A stretch of DNA of 64,000 nt from RGIG5579 sp045655865 (GCA_045655865.1 JAZOQB010000046.1:37429-101428), one strand, 5' to 3'. Shown: positions 15,507-24,086, counted from the first letter of the stretch. The notes: generated by a model not told the origin, from the sequence alone. Program-made: numbers and translations.

Positions 15507-15842
15507 ATGATCGAGATCGTCTTATCGTTTTTTGCGGTGATCGGTATCACCCTGCTTACCGTGCGCATTTTTGACACCATCTTTTATCACAAAGTTCATG
15601 TTCGCCTGCCTTTGATTGTTGATCTGAGAGGAAAAACAGAAGAGGAAGCCATTGAGATCTTCGAATTGGTCGCAAGCGTACGTCAACGATGCAGCGGAAG
15701 GGCCGCCATCAGTGATTTAATCGTTCTCATTGAGCGAGGCGGAGCGATTCGCCGTGATACCGCTTATCACTATATCAAGATCTTTGACTTGATCGGCACA
15801 GTGTATTCTGACGGCCAGGAAAGTTGGAAACAAGAGTTTTAG
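15507..15842 (+). CDS. Small membrane-anchored protein of unknown function
   Basis: A 111-residue protein with one N-terminal transmembrane segment (IVLSFFAVIGITLLTVRIF) and a cytoplasmic-looking alpha-helical domain (DLRGKTEEEAIEIFELVASVRQRC..., RRDTAYHYIKIFDLIG). It has an excellent ribosome-binding site (AAGGAGG) and its own promoter, so it is real; the family is not recognised. Its stop codon overlaps, tail to tail, that of the opposite-strand DUF4363-like gene (shared TTAG at 15839-15842), with no terminator between them. Confidence 0.7.
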   Translation: MIEIVLSFFAVIGITLLTVRIFDTIFYHKVHVRLPLIVDLRGKTEEEAIEIFELVASVRQRCSGRAAISDLIVLIERGGAIRRDTAYHYIKIFDLIGTVYSDGQESWKQEF

Positions 15843-16219
15843 AAAACGTCACCAAAAGATAGGCTAACCGACTCTTTAAAAACCATAACCGCTTTTTCAA
15901 ACGATTTTTTTGCAATCATGTAATCCGAGAATGGCCCGGTTTGAGAAAGAATCTTCAATTCTTGAAGATGCTTATCCACATCGTCCACCATTTCCCGTGG
16001 AAACGATAATTTAAATAGCAATCGATTTTTCTCAAATATGGCAACACAACGGTCAACTTTCTGTTGATTTTCGCAAGAAAGGAATCCATCTTCCGTTTCA
16101 GTAAAATTATCAGACTCTAACAAAAGCGCAGACGATGCCCGACGGATCAAAAAAGTGTTCCAGATGACGGCGAAAAAAACACAAGAGATAATCACAGTAG
16201 CGATCCAAAAAGACTTCAT
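15839..16219 (-). CDS. DUF4363-family protein
   Basis: A 126-residue protein with an N-terminal membrane anchor (FWIATVIISCVFFAVIWNTFLI) and an alpha-helical outer part (NQQKVDRCVAIFEKNRLLFKLSF..., MVDDVDKHLQEL). The pattern and the position fit DUF4363, which in Clostridia regularly follows a DUF421/YetF gene. The start overlaps the yetF stop by an ATGA, so the two are translated together. Function unknown; it may be a partner of the YetF-type membrane protein. Confidence 0.8.
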   Translation of the reverse strand: MKSFWIATVIISCVFFAVIWNTFLIRRASSALLLESDNFTETEDGFLSCENQQKVDRCVAIFEKNRLLFKLSFPREMVDDVDKHLQELKILSQTGPFSDYMIAKKSFEKAVMVFKESVSLSFGDVF

Positions 16220-16917
16220 GTTTTTTTCTTCTCCTTGAAAATGATTATAATTTCTCCCACAAAATTCGAAGCCAGGAGGAAGATATCCTTCTCGCTTTGA
16301 ATTTTTTCTTTACGGAAAATGCCCTTTAACCACCTCTCGTCCTTCTGTATGGCATCCAGGGCCTTTCGATTGATCTTCCCATCCTCAATTAAAGCGACAG
16401 AATATCCTTTTTCTTCTGCTTGAATATTTAAATCCTCGCGCACCAACGGTTCTGCTTTTGAAAACGGTACTACGCTCAACTGGCCGTTTGGCTCCAAGAT
16501 AGCATATTTTACTTGGCTAATATCGTAATACCCACACAGCCGAAGAAGACTGAACAGTTCATCAAGAGTCAAACGATTTTTCAACAGTTGTTTTTCTAAA
16601 ATGTTACCGTTTTGAATCAAAAAGCTTGGTTTAAAATCAAAAAGCTTCTTGATGACTGGAAATTTTACAGCAAAAAAAGAAATGATGACTTCAATGCATA
16701 TCATCATAATAACGGGAAACAAACCGTAGAGTAAAGGAATACCGCTATCGGTAACGGTATAGGTCGCTAATTCGGAAAGAAAAAAAGCTGTCACAAGTTC
16801 TGACATCTGCATTTCCCCGACCTGTCGCTTTCCCATCATCTTCATTGAAAAAACAGTGAAAAAATAGATTAAGAAGAAACGAATAAATAAGTTCAGCATA
16901 ATACTATTTTTATTCAC
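16216..16917 (-). CDS. DUF421/YetF-family membrane protein
   Basis: A 233-residue YetF-like protein. Three N-terminal transmembrane segments contain the family block MGKRQVGEMQMSELVTAFFLSELA. They are followed by the cytoplasmic DUF421 domains (FLIQNGNILEKQLLKNRLTLDELFSLLR, CGYYDISQVKYAILEPNGQLSV). YetF-type proteins are linked to spore coat and membrane roles but lack a settled function. The start is uncertain: a GTG at 16917 opens the frame, an in-frame ATG is at 16899, and neither has a good ribosome-binding site. It begins only about 20 bases after the folA terminator. Confidence 0.88.
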   Translation of the reverse strand: MNKNSIMLNLFIRFFLIYFFTVFSMKMMGKRQVGEMQMSELVTAFFLSELATYTVTDSGIPLLYGLFPVIMMICIEVIISFFAVKFPVIKKLFDFKPSFLIQNGNILEKQLLKNRLTLDELFSLLRLCGYYDISQVKYAILEPNGQLSVVPFSKAEPLVREDLNIQAEEKGYSVALIEDGKINRKALDAIQKDERWLKGIFRKEKIQSEKDIFLLASNFVGEIIIIFKEKKKT

Positions 16918-16933
16918 TCATGAGAGAATATGC

Positions 16934-16963
16934 AAAAAGATCCGGCAAAAGCCGGATCTTTTT
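16934..16963 (-). terminator. Terminator after folA
   Basis: A 13-bp stem (AAAAAGATCCGGC/GCCGGATCTTTTT) with an AAAA loop as read on plus. It is symmetrical in A and T runs but positioned 14 bases after the folA stop on the minus strand. Confidence 0.85.
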
Positions 16964-16976
16964 CGTAGTATTAGGA

Positions 16977-17477
16977 TCAGAGGGATTGATTTTCATAAAT
17001 AGAAAAAGAATATTTTAAGCCGTTTTTTGAACACATAACTTCTCCCGGATACGTCAGAACAAAATCAGGATCCCGGGAAAGATCCGGGAAGAATACATCG
17101 GCCTGTTTTTCCTCACAATAAATTTTAGTAACAAAGGCGCGTTTGCACTTTTTATAAAGCTGACGGTAGACACTAGCGCCGCCGATGACCAAAACCTCCT
17201 GAGAAGGCAAAGTGGAGACCTTATAAAGGAGCTCGTCAAGGCTATGAAAAACAGTGAGATTTTCATCATCTGGAATTTGAGAATGAGTTAAAAGCAAATG
17301 ATGACGTTGCGGAAGAGGCTTGCCGCCAGGAAAACTCAGCAGCGTGTTTTTCCCGCATACCACATATTTCCCGACGGTCTTTTCACGAAAATATTTCATA
17401 TCCTCCGGAATGCGGTATAACAGATCATTTCCTTTACCGATTCCCCAATTGAGATCAACTGCCACAATCAAGTCCAT
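16977..17477 (-). CDS. folA: Dihydrofolate reductase
   Basis: Regenerates tetrahydrofolate from the dihydrofolate made by ThyA. The 166-residue product starts MDLIVAVDLNWGIGKGNDLLYRIPEDMKYF, containing the substrate-binding N-terminal block with its acidic residue, and has VCGKNTLLSFPGGKPLP and VIGGASVYRQL for NADPH binding. ATG at 17477 follows GGGAGGG by 5 bases; a longer frame from 17495 would overlap thyA and add six non-family residues. It lies 14 bases after thyA in a thyA-folA operon ending at a terminator. Confidence 0.95.
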   Translation of the reverse strand: MDLIVAVDLNWGIGKGNDLLYRIPEDMKYFREKTVGKYVVCGKNTLLSFPGGKPLPQRHHLLLTHSQIPDDENLTVFHSLDELLYKVSTLPSQEVLVIGGASVYRQLYKKCKRAFVTKIYCEEKQADVFFPDLSRDPDFVLTYPGEVMCSKNGLKYSFSIYENQSL

Positions 17478-17491
17478 AAAGCCCTCCCAAA

Positions 17492-18337
17492 TCAAATGGC
17501 AACGGGAATATTTTTGATCTGCTCGTGAGTTTGATAATCCAAGAGCTTGACATCGTCGGCGGTAAAATCATAAAAATCGCGAATATCGGGATTGATCCAA
17601 AATCGTGGCGCCGGCAGGGGCTCCCGAGAAATCAATTCCTTCACCAACGGGACGTGGCGATCGTAGATGTGAGCATCGGCAATCATGTGTACCAATTCGC
17701 CGGCCTTCATCCCACAGACTTTGGCGAACATATGAACCAAAACAGCGTACTGTACCACATTCCAATTGTTTGCTGTAAGAACATCACTGGATCGCTGATT
17801 CAAAATTGCATTGAGCACCAATGCACCGTTTTTCTCCTGGGTAACATTAAAAGTCATAGAATAGGCACAAGGCTCCAGACCCATTTCAGACAGATCGGCA
17901 AAATTATAGAGATTTGTAAGAATTCTTCGAGAAAACGGAGTGTTCTTCAACTGCCAAAGCACATTATCAACTTGATCCATCTCCCCGTGACGAAAACGAT
18001 ATTTTTGTGCCAATTGATATCCATAGGCCTTTCCGATCGTGCCCTCATCATCAGCCCAGGAATCCCAGATCTTGGAATTTAAATCCGCAATTCGATTGCT
18101 CTTTTTTTGCCAAATCCAAAGGATCTCGGAAACACAGCTTTTAAAAGCTGTCTTTCGTAGAGTGAGAGCGGGAAACTCTTTGGACAGATCATAACGATTG
18201 ACAACACCGAAACGTTTTAATGTGTAGGCAGTTTCGCCATCCTCCCAATGAGGGCGGACCTTTTCTCCACGAGTATCCGTACCGTTGTCAAGAATATCAC
18301 GGCACATCTGAATGAAAATATGGTCAGCGTAGCTCAC
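17492..18337 (-). CDS. thyA: Thymidylate synthase (ThyA type)
   Basis: Methylates dUMP to dTMP using methylenetetrahydrofolate. Over 281 residues it has the catalytic Cys in LEPCAYSMTFNV, the Arg/Ser phosphate-binding block LNQRSSDVLTANNWNVVQYAVL, and HMIADAHIYDRHV near the end. The start is GTG at 18337, with AGGAG 6 bases upstream; no ATG alternative fits the N-terminus. It is the first gene of thyA-folA, read from a TTGATT/TAAAAT promoter at 18419-18447. Confidence 0.95.
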   Translation of the reverse strand: MSYADHIFIQMCRDILDNGTDTRGEKVRPHWEDGETAYTLKRFGVVNRYDLSKEFPALTLRKTAFKSCVSEILWIWQKKSNRIADLNSKIWDSWADDEGTIGKAYGYQLAQKYRFRHGEMDQVDNVLWQLKNTPFSRRILTNLYNFADLSEMGLEPCAYSMTFNVTQEKNGALVLNAILNQRSSDVLTANNWNVVQYAVLVHMFAKVCGMKAGELVHMIADAHIYDRHVPLVKELISREPLPAPRFWINPDIRDFYDFTADDVKLLDYQTHEQIKNIPVAI

Positions 18338-18418
18338 TGTTCTCTCCTTTTGAGCAAAATCCGATATGTTTCAGATTTGTGTCAAAAACCAGTTTTCGCT
18401 CTTAAATATATTTTGAGT

Positions 18419-18447
18419 ATTTTACCACAAAAAGGTCAAAAAATCAA
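18419..18447 (-). promoter_or_regulatory. Probable sigma-A promoter of thyA-folA
   Basis: On the minus strand -35 TTGATT (18442-18447), 17 bases, -10 TAAAAT (18419-18424). The leader to the GTG start is about 75 bases, and I see no regulatory fold in it. Confidence 0.55.
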
Positions 18448-18477
18448 GCAGATTGAATAATAATTTTACCTCGCTTA

Positions 18478-18506
18478 TTGATTTTTATAGCATAATGTGG
18501 CATAAT
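18478..18506 (+). promoter_or_regulatory. Probable sigma-A promoter of the HAAS-like/DUF4097 unit
   Basis: TTGATT (18478-18483), 17-base spacer, CATAAT (18501-18506), 32 bases before the ATG at 18539; divergent from the thyA promoter. Confidence 0.5.
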
Positions 18507-18538
18507 GGTCTCAATCATTAAGAATGTGTGGTGAAACC

Positions 18539-19804
18539 ATGACCGGAAACGCTTTTCTTAAACGCCTTTCTTTTCAACTGGATTTCTTGTGTGTTGAAGA
18601 TCAAAAAGTTGTTCTGGACTTTTATCAGCGCAAGCTCGCGGGTGCCGATACTCTTCTGGAAGAAGAGGCGATGGTAAAATCCTTCGGCTCTCCGGAACAC
18701 ATCGCAAAAAAACTAAAAGAATCCTATTTAAATATTGAATCTGTTACAGAAAATGAGGACGCTCAGGTGCCTGCATCCTCGTCGGAAAACAACATCCCGG
18801 AAGAACATACTTCCCTCTCCGCGCTTCCTAAGGAAGAGCAGATATTTTCTGATTTAGATAACAGCAGCCCAATAGAAGATGTGCCCGCGGAAACAGACGG
18901 ACAAACGTTTCCGGATGCTGATATAGACTCTGGGATCGTCGAAGAAAGCGATGACCGGTCTTTAGAAAATGAGGTCTTGGATGACGATCTGATTTTTTCG
19001 CGTCCACCTATGGTTCAAAAAGCGCCGGAGATCGTTCACTCTCTGGAAAACAAAGAAGTGAAGTCTCTTTACGGAGAAAAAGTTGTCATTGAATCCCGTG
19101 AACAACCGATCGAGCAGATCCCTTTGGATCCAATTGATGATGAAAACGGTTTTACTCCTGAAGAGATCGAATTAGCAAAAGCCGAAACGTTGGAAAAAGC
19201 TGAAAGCTACAACACTACTTCCTTTGGTGTGCCAGAAACCGATATGGAAGCGGAGTCGATAGAAGAATCTGAAGAATCAGAAACAAGAGAAGAAGTAGAA
19301 ATTCCACCGCAATTGGAAGAAGACGAAACAGACGAGCCGACTCCAAATGAAGTTGTGCCAGGAAAATCGTATCCGGGACTGCTAAATAAAATATTCTCCT
19401 CTTCTTCCCTGTCCGGTAAAACCATTGGCATTTTCAAAATTCTGATTACCATTCTAATTTCCCCGTTACTTCTCCTGTTTTTTGGAGTTGGTGCCATCGC
19501 ATATGCGGTATGTTCCGCTTTCATAATCCTTTTATGCGTCCTACTGTTTGCTCTCATTGCCGCTCTGCTTGTGGGAGGTGTTGTTGAGCTGATCTATGGC
19601 GTAGCCATGTTATTTGATACTGTCAGCATAGCCCTTATTGAAATTGGAGTTGGCACAGTATTGTTTGCTTTTGTCACCGCCATTGCAGCCTTAATTTACG
19701 AATTCATTTTCGGATTTGTTCCAAAAATTCTAAAAGGCCTCACAGATCTGATCAAACGGTACTTTAGAATTTTCCGTTCGTATCTTTATGGAGGAATCGC
19801 ATGA
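18539..19804 (+). CDS. HAAS/DUF1700-like membrane protein with long acidic linker
   Basis: A 421-residue protein in three parts. The first 65 residues (MTGNAFLKRLSFQLDFL..., YQRKLAGADTLLEEEAMVKSFGSPEHIAKKL) resemble the HAAS/DUF1700 alpha-helical domain. About 200 residues follow that are highly acidic and of low complexity (repeated E/D, S, P). About 130 hydrophobic residues at the C-terminus have roughly four membrane spans (ISPLLLLFFGVGAIAYAVC, ILLCVLLFALIAALLVGGVV, IALIEIGVGTVLFAFVTAI). The start at 18539 has GGTGA upstream; an ATG at 18524 lacks a site. The stop overlaps the next gene by ATGA. HAAS proteins usually follow a PadR regulator; none is present here. Confidence 0.78.
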   Translation: MTGNAFLKRLSFQLDFLCVEDQKVVLDFYQRKLAGADTLLEEEAMVKSFGSPEHIAKKLKESYLNIESVTENEDAQVPASSSENNIPEEHTSLSALPKEEQIFSDLDNSSPIEDVPAETDGQTFPDADIDSGIVEESDDRSLENEVLDDDLIFSRPPMVQKAPEIVHSLENKEVKSLYGEKVVIESREQPIEQIPLDPIDDENGFTPEEIELAKAETLEKAESYNTTSFGVPETDMEAESIEESEESETREEVEIPPQLEEDETDEPTPNEVVPGKSYPGLLNKIFSSSSLSGKTIGIFKILITILISPLLLLFFGVGAIAYAVCSAFIILLCVLLFALIAALLVGGVVELIYGVAMLFDTVSIALIEIGVGTVLFAFVTAIAALIYEFIFGFVPKILKGLTDLIKRYFRIFRSYLYGGIA

Positions 19805-20862
19805 AAAAAACCACAAAATCTCTGTTGATTACAGCATTGATCTTACTTTGTGCCGGTCTCCTCCTTGCGCTTTCCAGCGCTCTTTTTACCAAAGTTATGG
19901 GAATCGATCCATATGGAGTAGAACAAAAAGCCAAGGTGATCGAAACAAAATCAATTTCCCTGGATGATATTCTCTCCGTCTCACAGGAATCCAATTTTGT
20001 CAAAAAGCTTTCCACCAAAGAATTTTCGAAAATCGATGTTCTCTCTTTTGCCGGAAACGTTGTGATCTGCTCAGATCCCGGAGAGACACGGATCCAGCTC
20101 GATCATGCCAACACCAACAATCTTTCTTGGGAGATCGTTGGCGAAACTTTAATGATCAAAGAAGAAGATCCCGTTGGATTTCTCGGCTTTTATATTGATG
20201 AAAACGGTTTTTCCTTTCAAGGCCTTCGTCACATCTTCGGGCCAGGCAATTCTGCAAATTCCGGTAAAACTGTAACCGTATATCTTTCTTCAAAAATCAA
20301 ATTGGATCAGGTCAACGTTCATTCCACTATCGGAGACGTGACCGTTGACGGAGTTTTTAGTGAAAATCTCTCCATCAGCGCATCAACCGGTAACGTTTGT
20401 GTAAAAAATCTTCAATCTGAAAATGGAAAAATCTCCATCGAAGGAAATGTGGTCGACGTATTGCTGGAAAACAACGCCTATTCCAACTGTACGGTCTCAA
20501 CCAGGATCGGTTCCATCAAGGCTGGCATTCCAAAAGGAGATAACCAAAGCACCGTATTGGACGTTTGGATGGGCAATGTGAACCTAAATACCGATCTTCC
20601 TACAAGCTACTACAAATTAAGTTTTTCTACCATGTTCGGCACGATTACCCGTAACGGACAGACAGCCGGAAAATCTCTAAGCGATTCCTCTTCTACCGCA
20701 AGCCGCATCTCCTCAACCATTATCCTTGGAAGTGCCTCCATTTCCTACTCCGGCGGTGATGAAAGCAGCTACGTTCCGCCGGAAAAGCCGGAATCGGTAC
20801 CAGAATCCGAAGAAAAGCCGTCTCAGGAACCAAATTTACCCCCGCAAGATAACGAAATTTAA
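19801..20862 (+). CDS. DUF4097-family putative adhesin
   Basis: A 353-residue protein with an N-terminal transmembrane or signal segment (LLITALILLCAGLLLALSSAL) and a long right-handed beta-helix-like region typical of DUF4097 (VNVHSTIGDVTVDG, SISASTGNVCVKNLQSENG, CTVSTRIGSIKAG, TVLDVWMGNVNLNT). The C-terminal 50 residues are a Pro/Glu/Ser-rich tail (PEKPESVPESEEKPSQEP), likely an extended wall-spanning stretch. It is coupled by ATGA to the HAAS-like protein; such pairs are common in Bacillota and may form a membrane-associated complex. The adhesin label is only a family name. Confidence 0.82.
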   Translation: MKKTTKSLLITALILLCAGLLLALSSALFTKVMGIDPYGVEQKAKVIETKSISLDDILSVSQESNFVKKLSTKEFSKIDVLSFAGNVVICSDPGETRIQLDHANTNNLSWEIVGETLMIKEEDPVGFLGFYIDENGFSFQGLRHIFGPGNSANSGKTVTVYLSSKIKLDQVNVHSTIGDVTVDGVFSENLSISASTGNVCVKNLQSENGKISIEGNVVDVLLENNAYSNCTVSTRIGSIKAGIPKGDNQSTVLDVWMGNVNLNTDLPTSYYKLSFSTMFGTITRNGQTAGKSLSDSSSTASRISSTIILGSASISYSGGDESSYVPPEKPESVPESEEKPSQEPNLPPQDNEI

Positions 20863-20890
20863 AAATTTAAAAATTTCCATCCATGAAAAC

Positions 20891-20935
20891 AAAAAAAGAG
20901 GTCATAATATCTACTGGATATAGGATCTCTTTTTT
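20891..20935 (+). terminator. Imperfect-stem terminator after the DUF4097 gene
   Basis: A long inverted repeat (AAAAAAAGAGGTC... with ...GGATCTCTTTTTT) with one or two interruptions and a short TACTG loop, followed by a T-run on the plus strand. Confidence 0.6.
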
Positions 20936-20970
20936 ATATCCGAATCCTTTTAACACAGAGGTTAAATCAA

Positions 20971-21177
20971 ATGCTTGACCGTATTGCACTGATTATTTTA
21001 ATCATTGGCGGTTTGAACTGGGGAAGCATCGGGCTTTTCAATTTCAATTTTGTATCCTGGATTTTCCCCGGCGCCGCAAACATCGTTGCTCGCATTATTT
21101 TCACTTTGGTGGGTCTTTGTGCCCTTTGGTGTGTTTCGATTCTCTTTAAAAAAAGCGAGAGATTGACTGCCGAGTAA
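20971..21177 (+). CDS. DUF378-family membrane protein
   Basis: A 68-residue protein with two transmembrane segments and the family pattern LIILIIGGLNWGSIGLFNFNFVSW. It has a reasonable ribosome-binding site (AGAGG) and sits between two terminators, so it is transcribed alone or by read-through. DUF378 proteins are small inner-membrane proteins of unknown role. The length matches the family. Confidence 0.85.
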   Translation: MLDRIALIILIIGGLNWGSIGLFNFNFVSWIFPGAANIVARIIFTLVGLCALWCVSILFKKSERLTAE

Positions 21178-21187
21178 CGAGTTCATG

Positions 21188-21222
21188 AAAAAAAGCAGAG
21201 ACAAATCGTCTCTGCTTTTTTT
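21188..21222. terminator. Bidirectional terminator between DUF378 gene and recR
   Basis: Fifteen paired bases (AAAAAAAGCAGAGAC/GTCTCTGCTTTTTTT) around an AAATC loop, usable by both converging units. Confidence 0.88.
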
Positions 21223-21247
21223 AATAATACTTTTTAAAAACAAATTG

Positions 21248-21847
21248 CTAAATTTCCCTTCGACCCTCTAAGGCTTTGAAAAGAGTCAGATCATCTGCAT
21301 ACTCCAATTCTCCTCCGGCCGGCAATCCATAGGCCAAGCGTGTGGTTTTAATACCCAAAGGCTTGATCAGCCGACTCAAATACATTGCAGTAGCTTCGCC
21401 TTCAATGCTGGGATTGGTAGCAATAATGACCTCGTGCACTTCTTGATTTCCCAAGCGAGCGATCAGCTCCTTGATTTTCAATTGTTCCGGTCCCACGCCC
21501 TCCATGGGATTGACCAAGCCTCCGAGCACGTGAAATACGCCGCGATATTCATGGATTTTTTCCATAGCAAGAACATCTTTCGGATTTTCCACCACACAAA
21601 TGATGCCGTGATCCCGATCGGGATCCGCACAAAGAGAGCAGGTCTCCGTTTCACTAATATCCTGACAGATCTGGCAATGGCCGATTTTTTCTTTGGCGTC
21701 TAAAATCGCCTGAGCAAAGTTGCGGGCGGAAGACTCTGACATATCCAACACATGAAAGGCCATCCGCACTGCAGATTTATATCCTACGCCGGGAAGCAAG
21801 CGAAAATGCTCCACCAGCTTTTCCAGACTCGGCGTAAACCCTAGCAT
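21248..21847 (-). CDS. recR: Recombination mediator RecR
   Basis: RecR, with RecO/RecF, loads RecA on gapped DNA. The 199-residue product has the N-terminal helix-hairpin-helix (LLPGVGYKSAVRMAFHVL), the zinc cluster CQICQDISETETCSLC, and the Toprim domain (ICVVENPKDVLAMEKI, ATNPSIEGEATAMYL). ATG at 21847 is used because it shares one base with the ybaB stop (TGATG); the frame also opens with a TTG one codon earlier. The order dnaX-ybaB-recR is the classic conserved cluster. Confidence 0.96.
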   Translation of the reverse strand: MLGFTPSLEKLVEHFRLLPGVGYKSAVRMAFHVLDMSESSARNFAQAILDAKEKIGHCQICQDISETETCSLCADPDRDHGIICVVENPKDVLAMEKIHEYRGVFHVLGGLVNPMEGVGPEQLKIKELIARLGNQEVHEVIIATNPSIEGEATAMYLSRLIKPLGIKTTRLAYGLPAGGELEYADDLTLFKALEGRREI

Positions 21848-22194
21848 CAAAACAGCCCCGGAAGACTCAAATTGCCGGTAATTTTGGACATTTCCGCATT
21901 GCCGGTCTCCTCAACCCGCTTGATGGCTTCGTTGACACCTGCCACCAAAATATCTTGCAGAGTTTCCAAATCATCGGGATCAACGATCATAGGATCCAAT
22001 TCAATAGACTTGATTTCTTTCTGACCGGTAATAACGATCTTGCAAACCCCGCCGCCTGCGGCGATCTCGTATTCCCGATTGGCCAAATCTTCTTGCAGAG
22101 CCGTCATTTCCTCTTGCATTTTTTGAACTTGGCGAAGCATGTCTTTTTGGCTGGAGGGGCCTTTTCCCATTCCCTGCGGCAATCTAGCTTTCAT
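21847..22194 (-). CDS. YbaB/EbfC nucleoid-associated protein
   Basis: A 115-residue DNA-binding protein of the YbaB/EbfC family: an N-terminal helix rich in Gln/Glu (KDMLRQVQKMQEEMTALQEDL), then the beta sheet EYEIAAGGGVCKIVITGQKEIKSIELDP. It dimerises with a 'tweezer' shape and coats DNA. It has a good ribosome-binding site (AAGGAG, 6 bases) and lies between dnaX and recR, its usual place. Confidence 0.94.
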   Translation of the reverse strand: MKARLPQGMGKGPSSQKDMLRQVQKMQEEMTALQEDLANREYEIAAGGGVCKIVITGQKEIKSIELDPMIVDPDDLETLQDILVAGVNEAIKRVEETGNAEMSKITGNLSLPGLF

Positions 22195-22205
22195 AAATTA
22201 CTCCT

Positions 22206-23750
22206 TTACAGTCCTTCAAATTGAGATGCTGTGGGTGTGTTTTCTTGCTTTTTTTCCTGAAATGCGATTTCCTCGATTTCGGGATCCACTTCTTTGGCAT
22301 ATTTTAAGATCAGATTCTTCCCATCAGCGGTAGAAAGAACTCCCTTAGCGAATGCACCGGTCTGAAGAATCAAAACCTTATCTTTTTTGATAAAATCGAT
22401 CATGGAAAGCCAAGGCTTGAAAAATTTTTCTTGCTGCAAGAGATTTTTCAACTTAGCGACAGCAAAAAATTTTCTTTCACCGTTAGAAGTGTTTGCTTGA
22501 TCGATCTCTTCAGGAGCCGGTCCGGGTTCAGAACTCGTCTCCCTGCTCATATCATTCAACGGATCCGGTGTCATCTTTTCGTTTTTCTTTAAGGGTAATA
22601 TCCCCCCAGCTATTGCTTTTTCCAGTTTTGAGATTCTGGAAAGAAGGGCTCCGGGATCTTTTGAAAGATTCTCATTGCAAAGCCGGATCATAAGAATTTC
22701 CGCGGAAGCTTTTTTGTCACTTACAATTCGATCATAAGAAACATAAAAGTCTTCCAGCGCACGGATTTGAAAAGTAAGAGTTTCGGCCGTGACATTTTCT
22801 GCAATTTTCAAGAGAGTGCTGTGTTCCAAATCATCTGCAATCAAATATTTTTCATACCCGGGAACAGAGCGAATCACCAGAAGATCGCGAAAAACCCGGA
22901 TCAATTCTCCTACTGTTTCCTTGAAATCACTTGTTTTTTCATATATTTTCGCAATAGAATCAAGGCAACTGGACGTGTCCTGATTTACAATAGCCTGACA
23001 GAGAGAAAGAATTGATTTTCTGCTTCCAAGACCTAAAATCTCTTGGATCTTTTCTGCAGAAAGCACCCCCTGATGGCCTTGGCAAGCTTCCAAAAGACTC
23101 AACGCATCTCGCATTGCTCCGTCAGAAAGGCGAGACAACAGATCTGCCGCTCCCTGTTCCAGAGGGATCTGCTCTGCTTGAGCAATTTTCATCAATCGTT
23201 GTGAGATCACCTGAGGAGTGATACGCTTAAAATCAAAGCGCTGACAACGGGAAAGAATGGTTGCGGGAATGGAATTGGTCTCGGTGGTGGCCAAGATAAA
23301 CAAAACGTGAGCAGGGGGCTCTTCCAGCGTTTTGAGCAGTGCATTGAAAGCGCTATTGGAAAGCATATGAACTTCGTCGATAATGTAAACTCTCTTTTTA
23401 GCTTCCGAGGGAAGGAACTCAACCTCGTCACAAAGCGCGCGAATGTGATCGACACCATTGTGGCTGGCAGCATCCATTTCTACAACATCCAGCACACGTT
23501 CTTCCTGGATGGCGCAACAAGAGGGACATTGGTTGCAAGGATCCCCGTCCTTTGGATTTTCGCAGTTTACTGCCTTTGCTAAAATCTTAGCACAGGTAGT
23601 TTTGCCGGTACCGCGGGATCCGCAGAACATATAGGCATGGGAGACCCTTCCCGTCTGAAGCTGCATTTTCAAGACGGAAGTGATGTGTTCTTGACCGCAT
23701 ACGTCCTCAAAACATAGAGGACGATATTTTCGATATAGAGCCTGATACAT
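22206..23750 (-). CDS. dnaX: DNA polymerase III subunits gamma/tau
   Basis: The clamp-loader ATPase of the replicative polymerase. Over 514 residues it has Walker A CGSRGTGKTTCAKILAKA, the zinc cluster CENPKDGDPCNQCPSC, Walker B VYIIDEVHMLS (DExH-type), sensor LFILATTETNSIPATILSRCQRFDF, and a C-terminal third with the linker and tau-like region (FFKPWLSMIDFIKKDKVLIL). At 514 residues it is within the range for Bacillota, and no obvious frameshift site for a separate gamma form was seen. It starts 16 bases downstream of the SRP RNA and leads the dnaX-ybaB-recR operon. Confidence 0.97.
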   Translation of the reverse strand: MYQALYRKYRPLCFEDVCGQEHITSVLKMQLQTGRVSHAYMFCGSRGTGKTTCAKILAKAVNCENPKDGDPCNQCPSCCAIQEERVLDVVEMDAASHNGVDHIRALCDEVEFLPSEAKKRVYIIDEVHMLSNSAFNALLKTLEEPPAHVLFILATTETNSIPATILSRCQRFDFKRITPQVISQRLMKIAQAEQIPLEQGAADLLSRLSDGAMRDALSLLEACQGHQGVLSAEKIQEILGLGSRKSILSLCQAIVNQDTSSCLDSIAKIYEKTSDFKETVGELIRVFRDLLVIRSVPGYEKYLIADDLEHSTLLKIAENVTAETLTFQIRALEDFYVSYDRIVSDKKASAEILMIRLCNENLSKDPGALLSRISKLEKAIAGGILPLKKNEKMTPDPLNDMSRETSSEPGPAPEEIDQANTSNGERKFFAVAKLKNLLQQEKFFKPWLSMIDFIKKDKVLILQTGAFAKGVLSTADGKNLILKYAKEVDPEIEEIAFQEKKQENTPTASQFEGL

Positions 23751-23765
23751 CCTTCTCTCCTAAAC

Positions 23766-24068
23766 AGCAGGATATGAAATAAGACCGCGCACCCTTTCTC
23801 GAAAAGGCGATCCTGCTCGCTTCTTTTCAAATCAGCTCAAAAAAGGCTTCCTCGTGGCACATCAAAACATTCGCTTAATGCTGCTTGGTTCCCCACCTGA
23901 CATGATTCACGACGTTTGATTGCACAAGACCCATTTCTCAACGCTTTTTTGAAAAAGGCTGCAACACGGTCGCTTCCCTCAAAAGGGAATTCTCCCCCTC
24001 TATAGCGGATTGAGGGTGCAAGGTGCCGCTAACTCCCCAGATAGCGCGGCCTTATTTCATATCCTGCT
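23766..24068 (-). ncRNA. ffs: Signal recognition particle RNA, large type with Alu domain
   Basis: About 300 bases on the minus strand. The S-domain tip GTCAGGTGGGGAACCAAGCAGC lies at 23880-23902 with the GGAA-type loop and asymmetric A-rich side recognised by Ffh. The Alu domain shows CACCTTGCACCCTC and AATCCGCTATAG (around 24000-24030), as in Bacillus scRNA. The 5' and 3' ends form a nearly perfect 25-bp helix (24044-24068 with 23766-23790, one G-U pair). It is transcribed toward dnaX with only 15 bases between, so it is probably cut out of the dnaX transcript. The ends given are the limits of the terminal helix, not mapped ends. Confidence 0.92.
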
Positions 24069-24086
24069 TACGGATTTTCTATTTAT

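Noticed and set aside
22206..23750. Programmed frameshift site in dnaX for a separate gamma form
   Set aside because: No A-AAA-AAG-type slippery heptamer with a following hairpin was found in the expected middle-to-late region.
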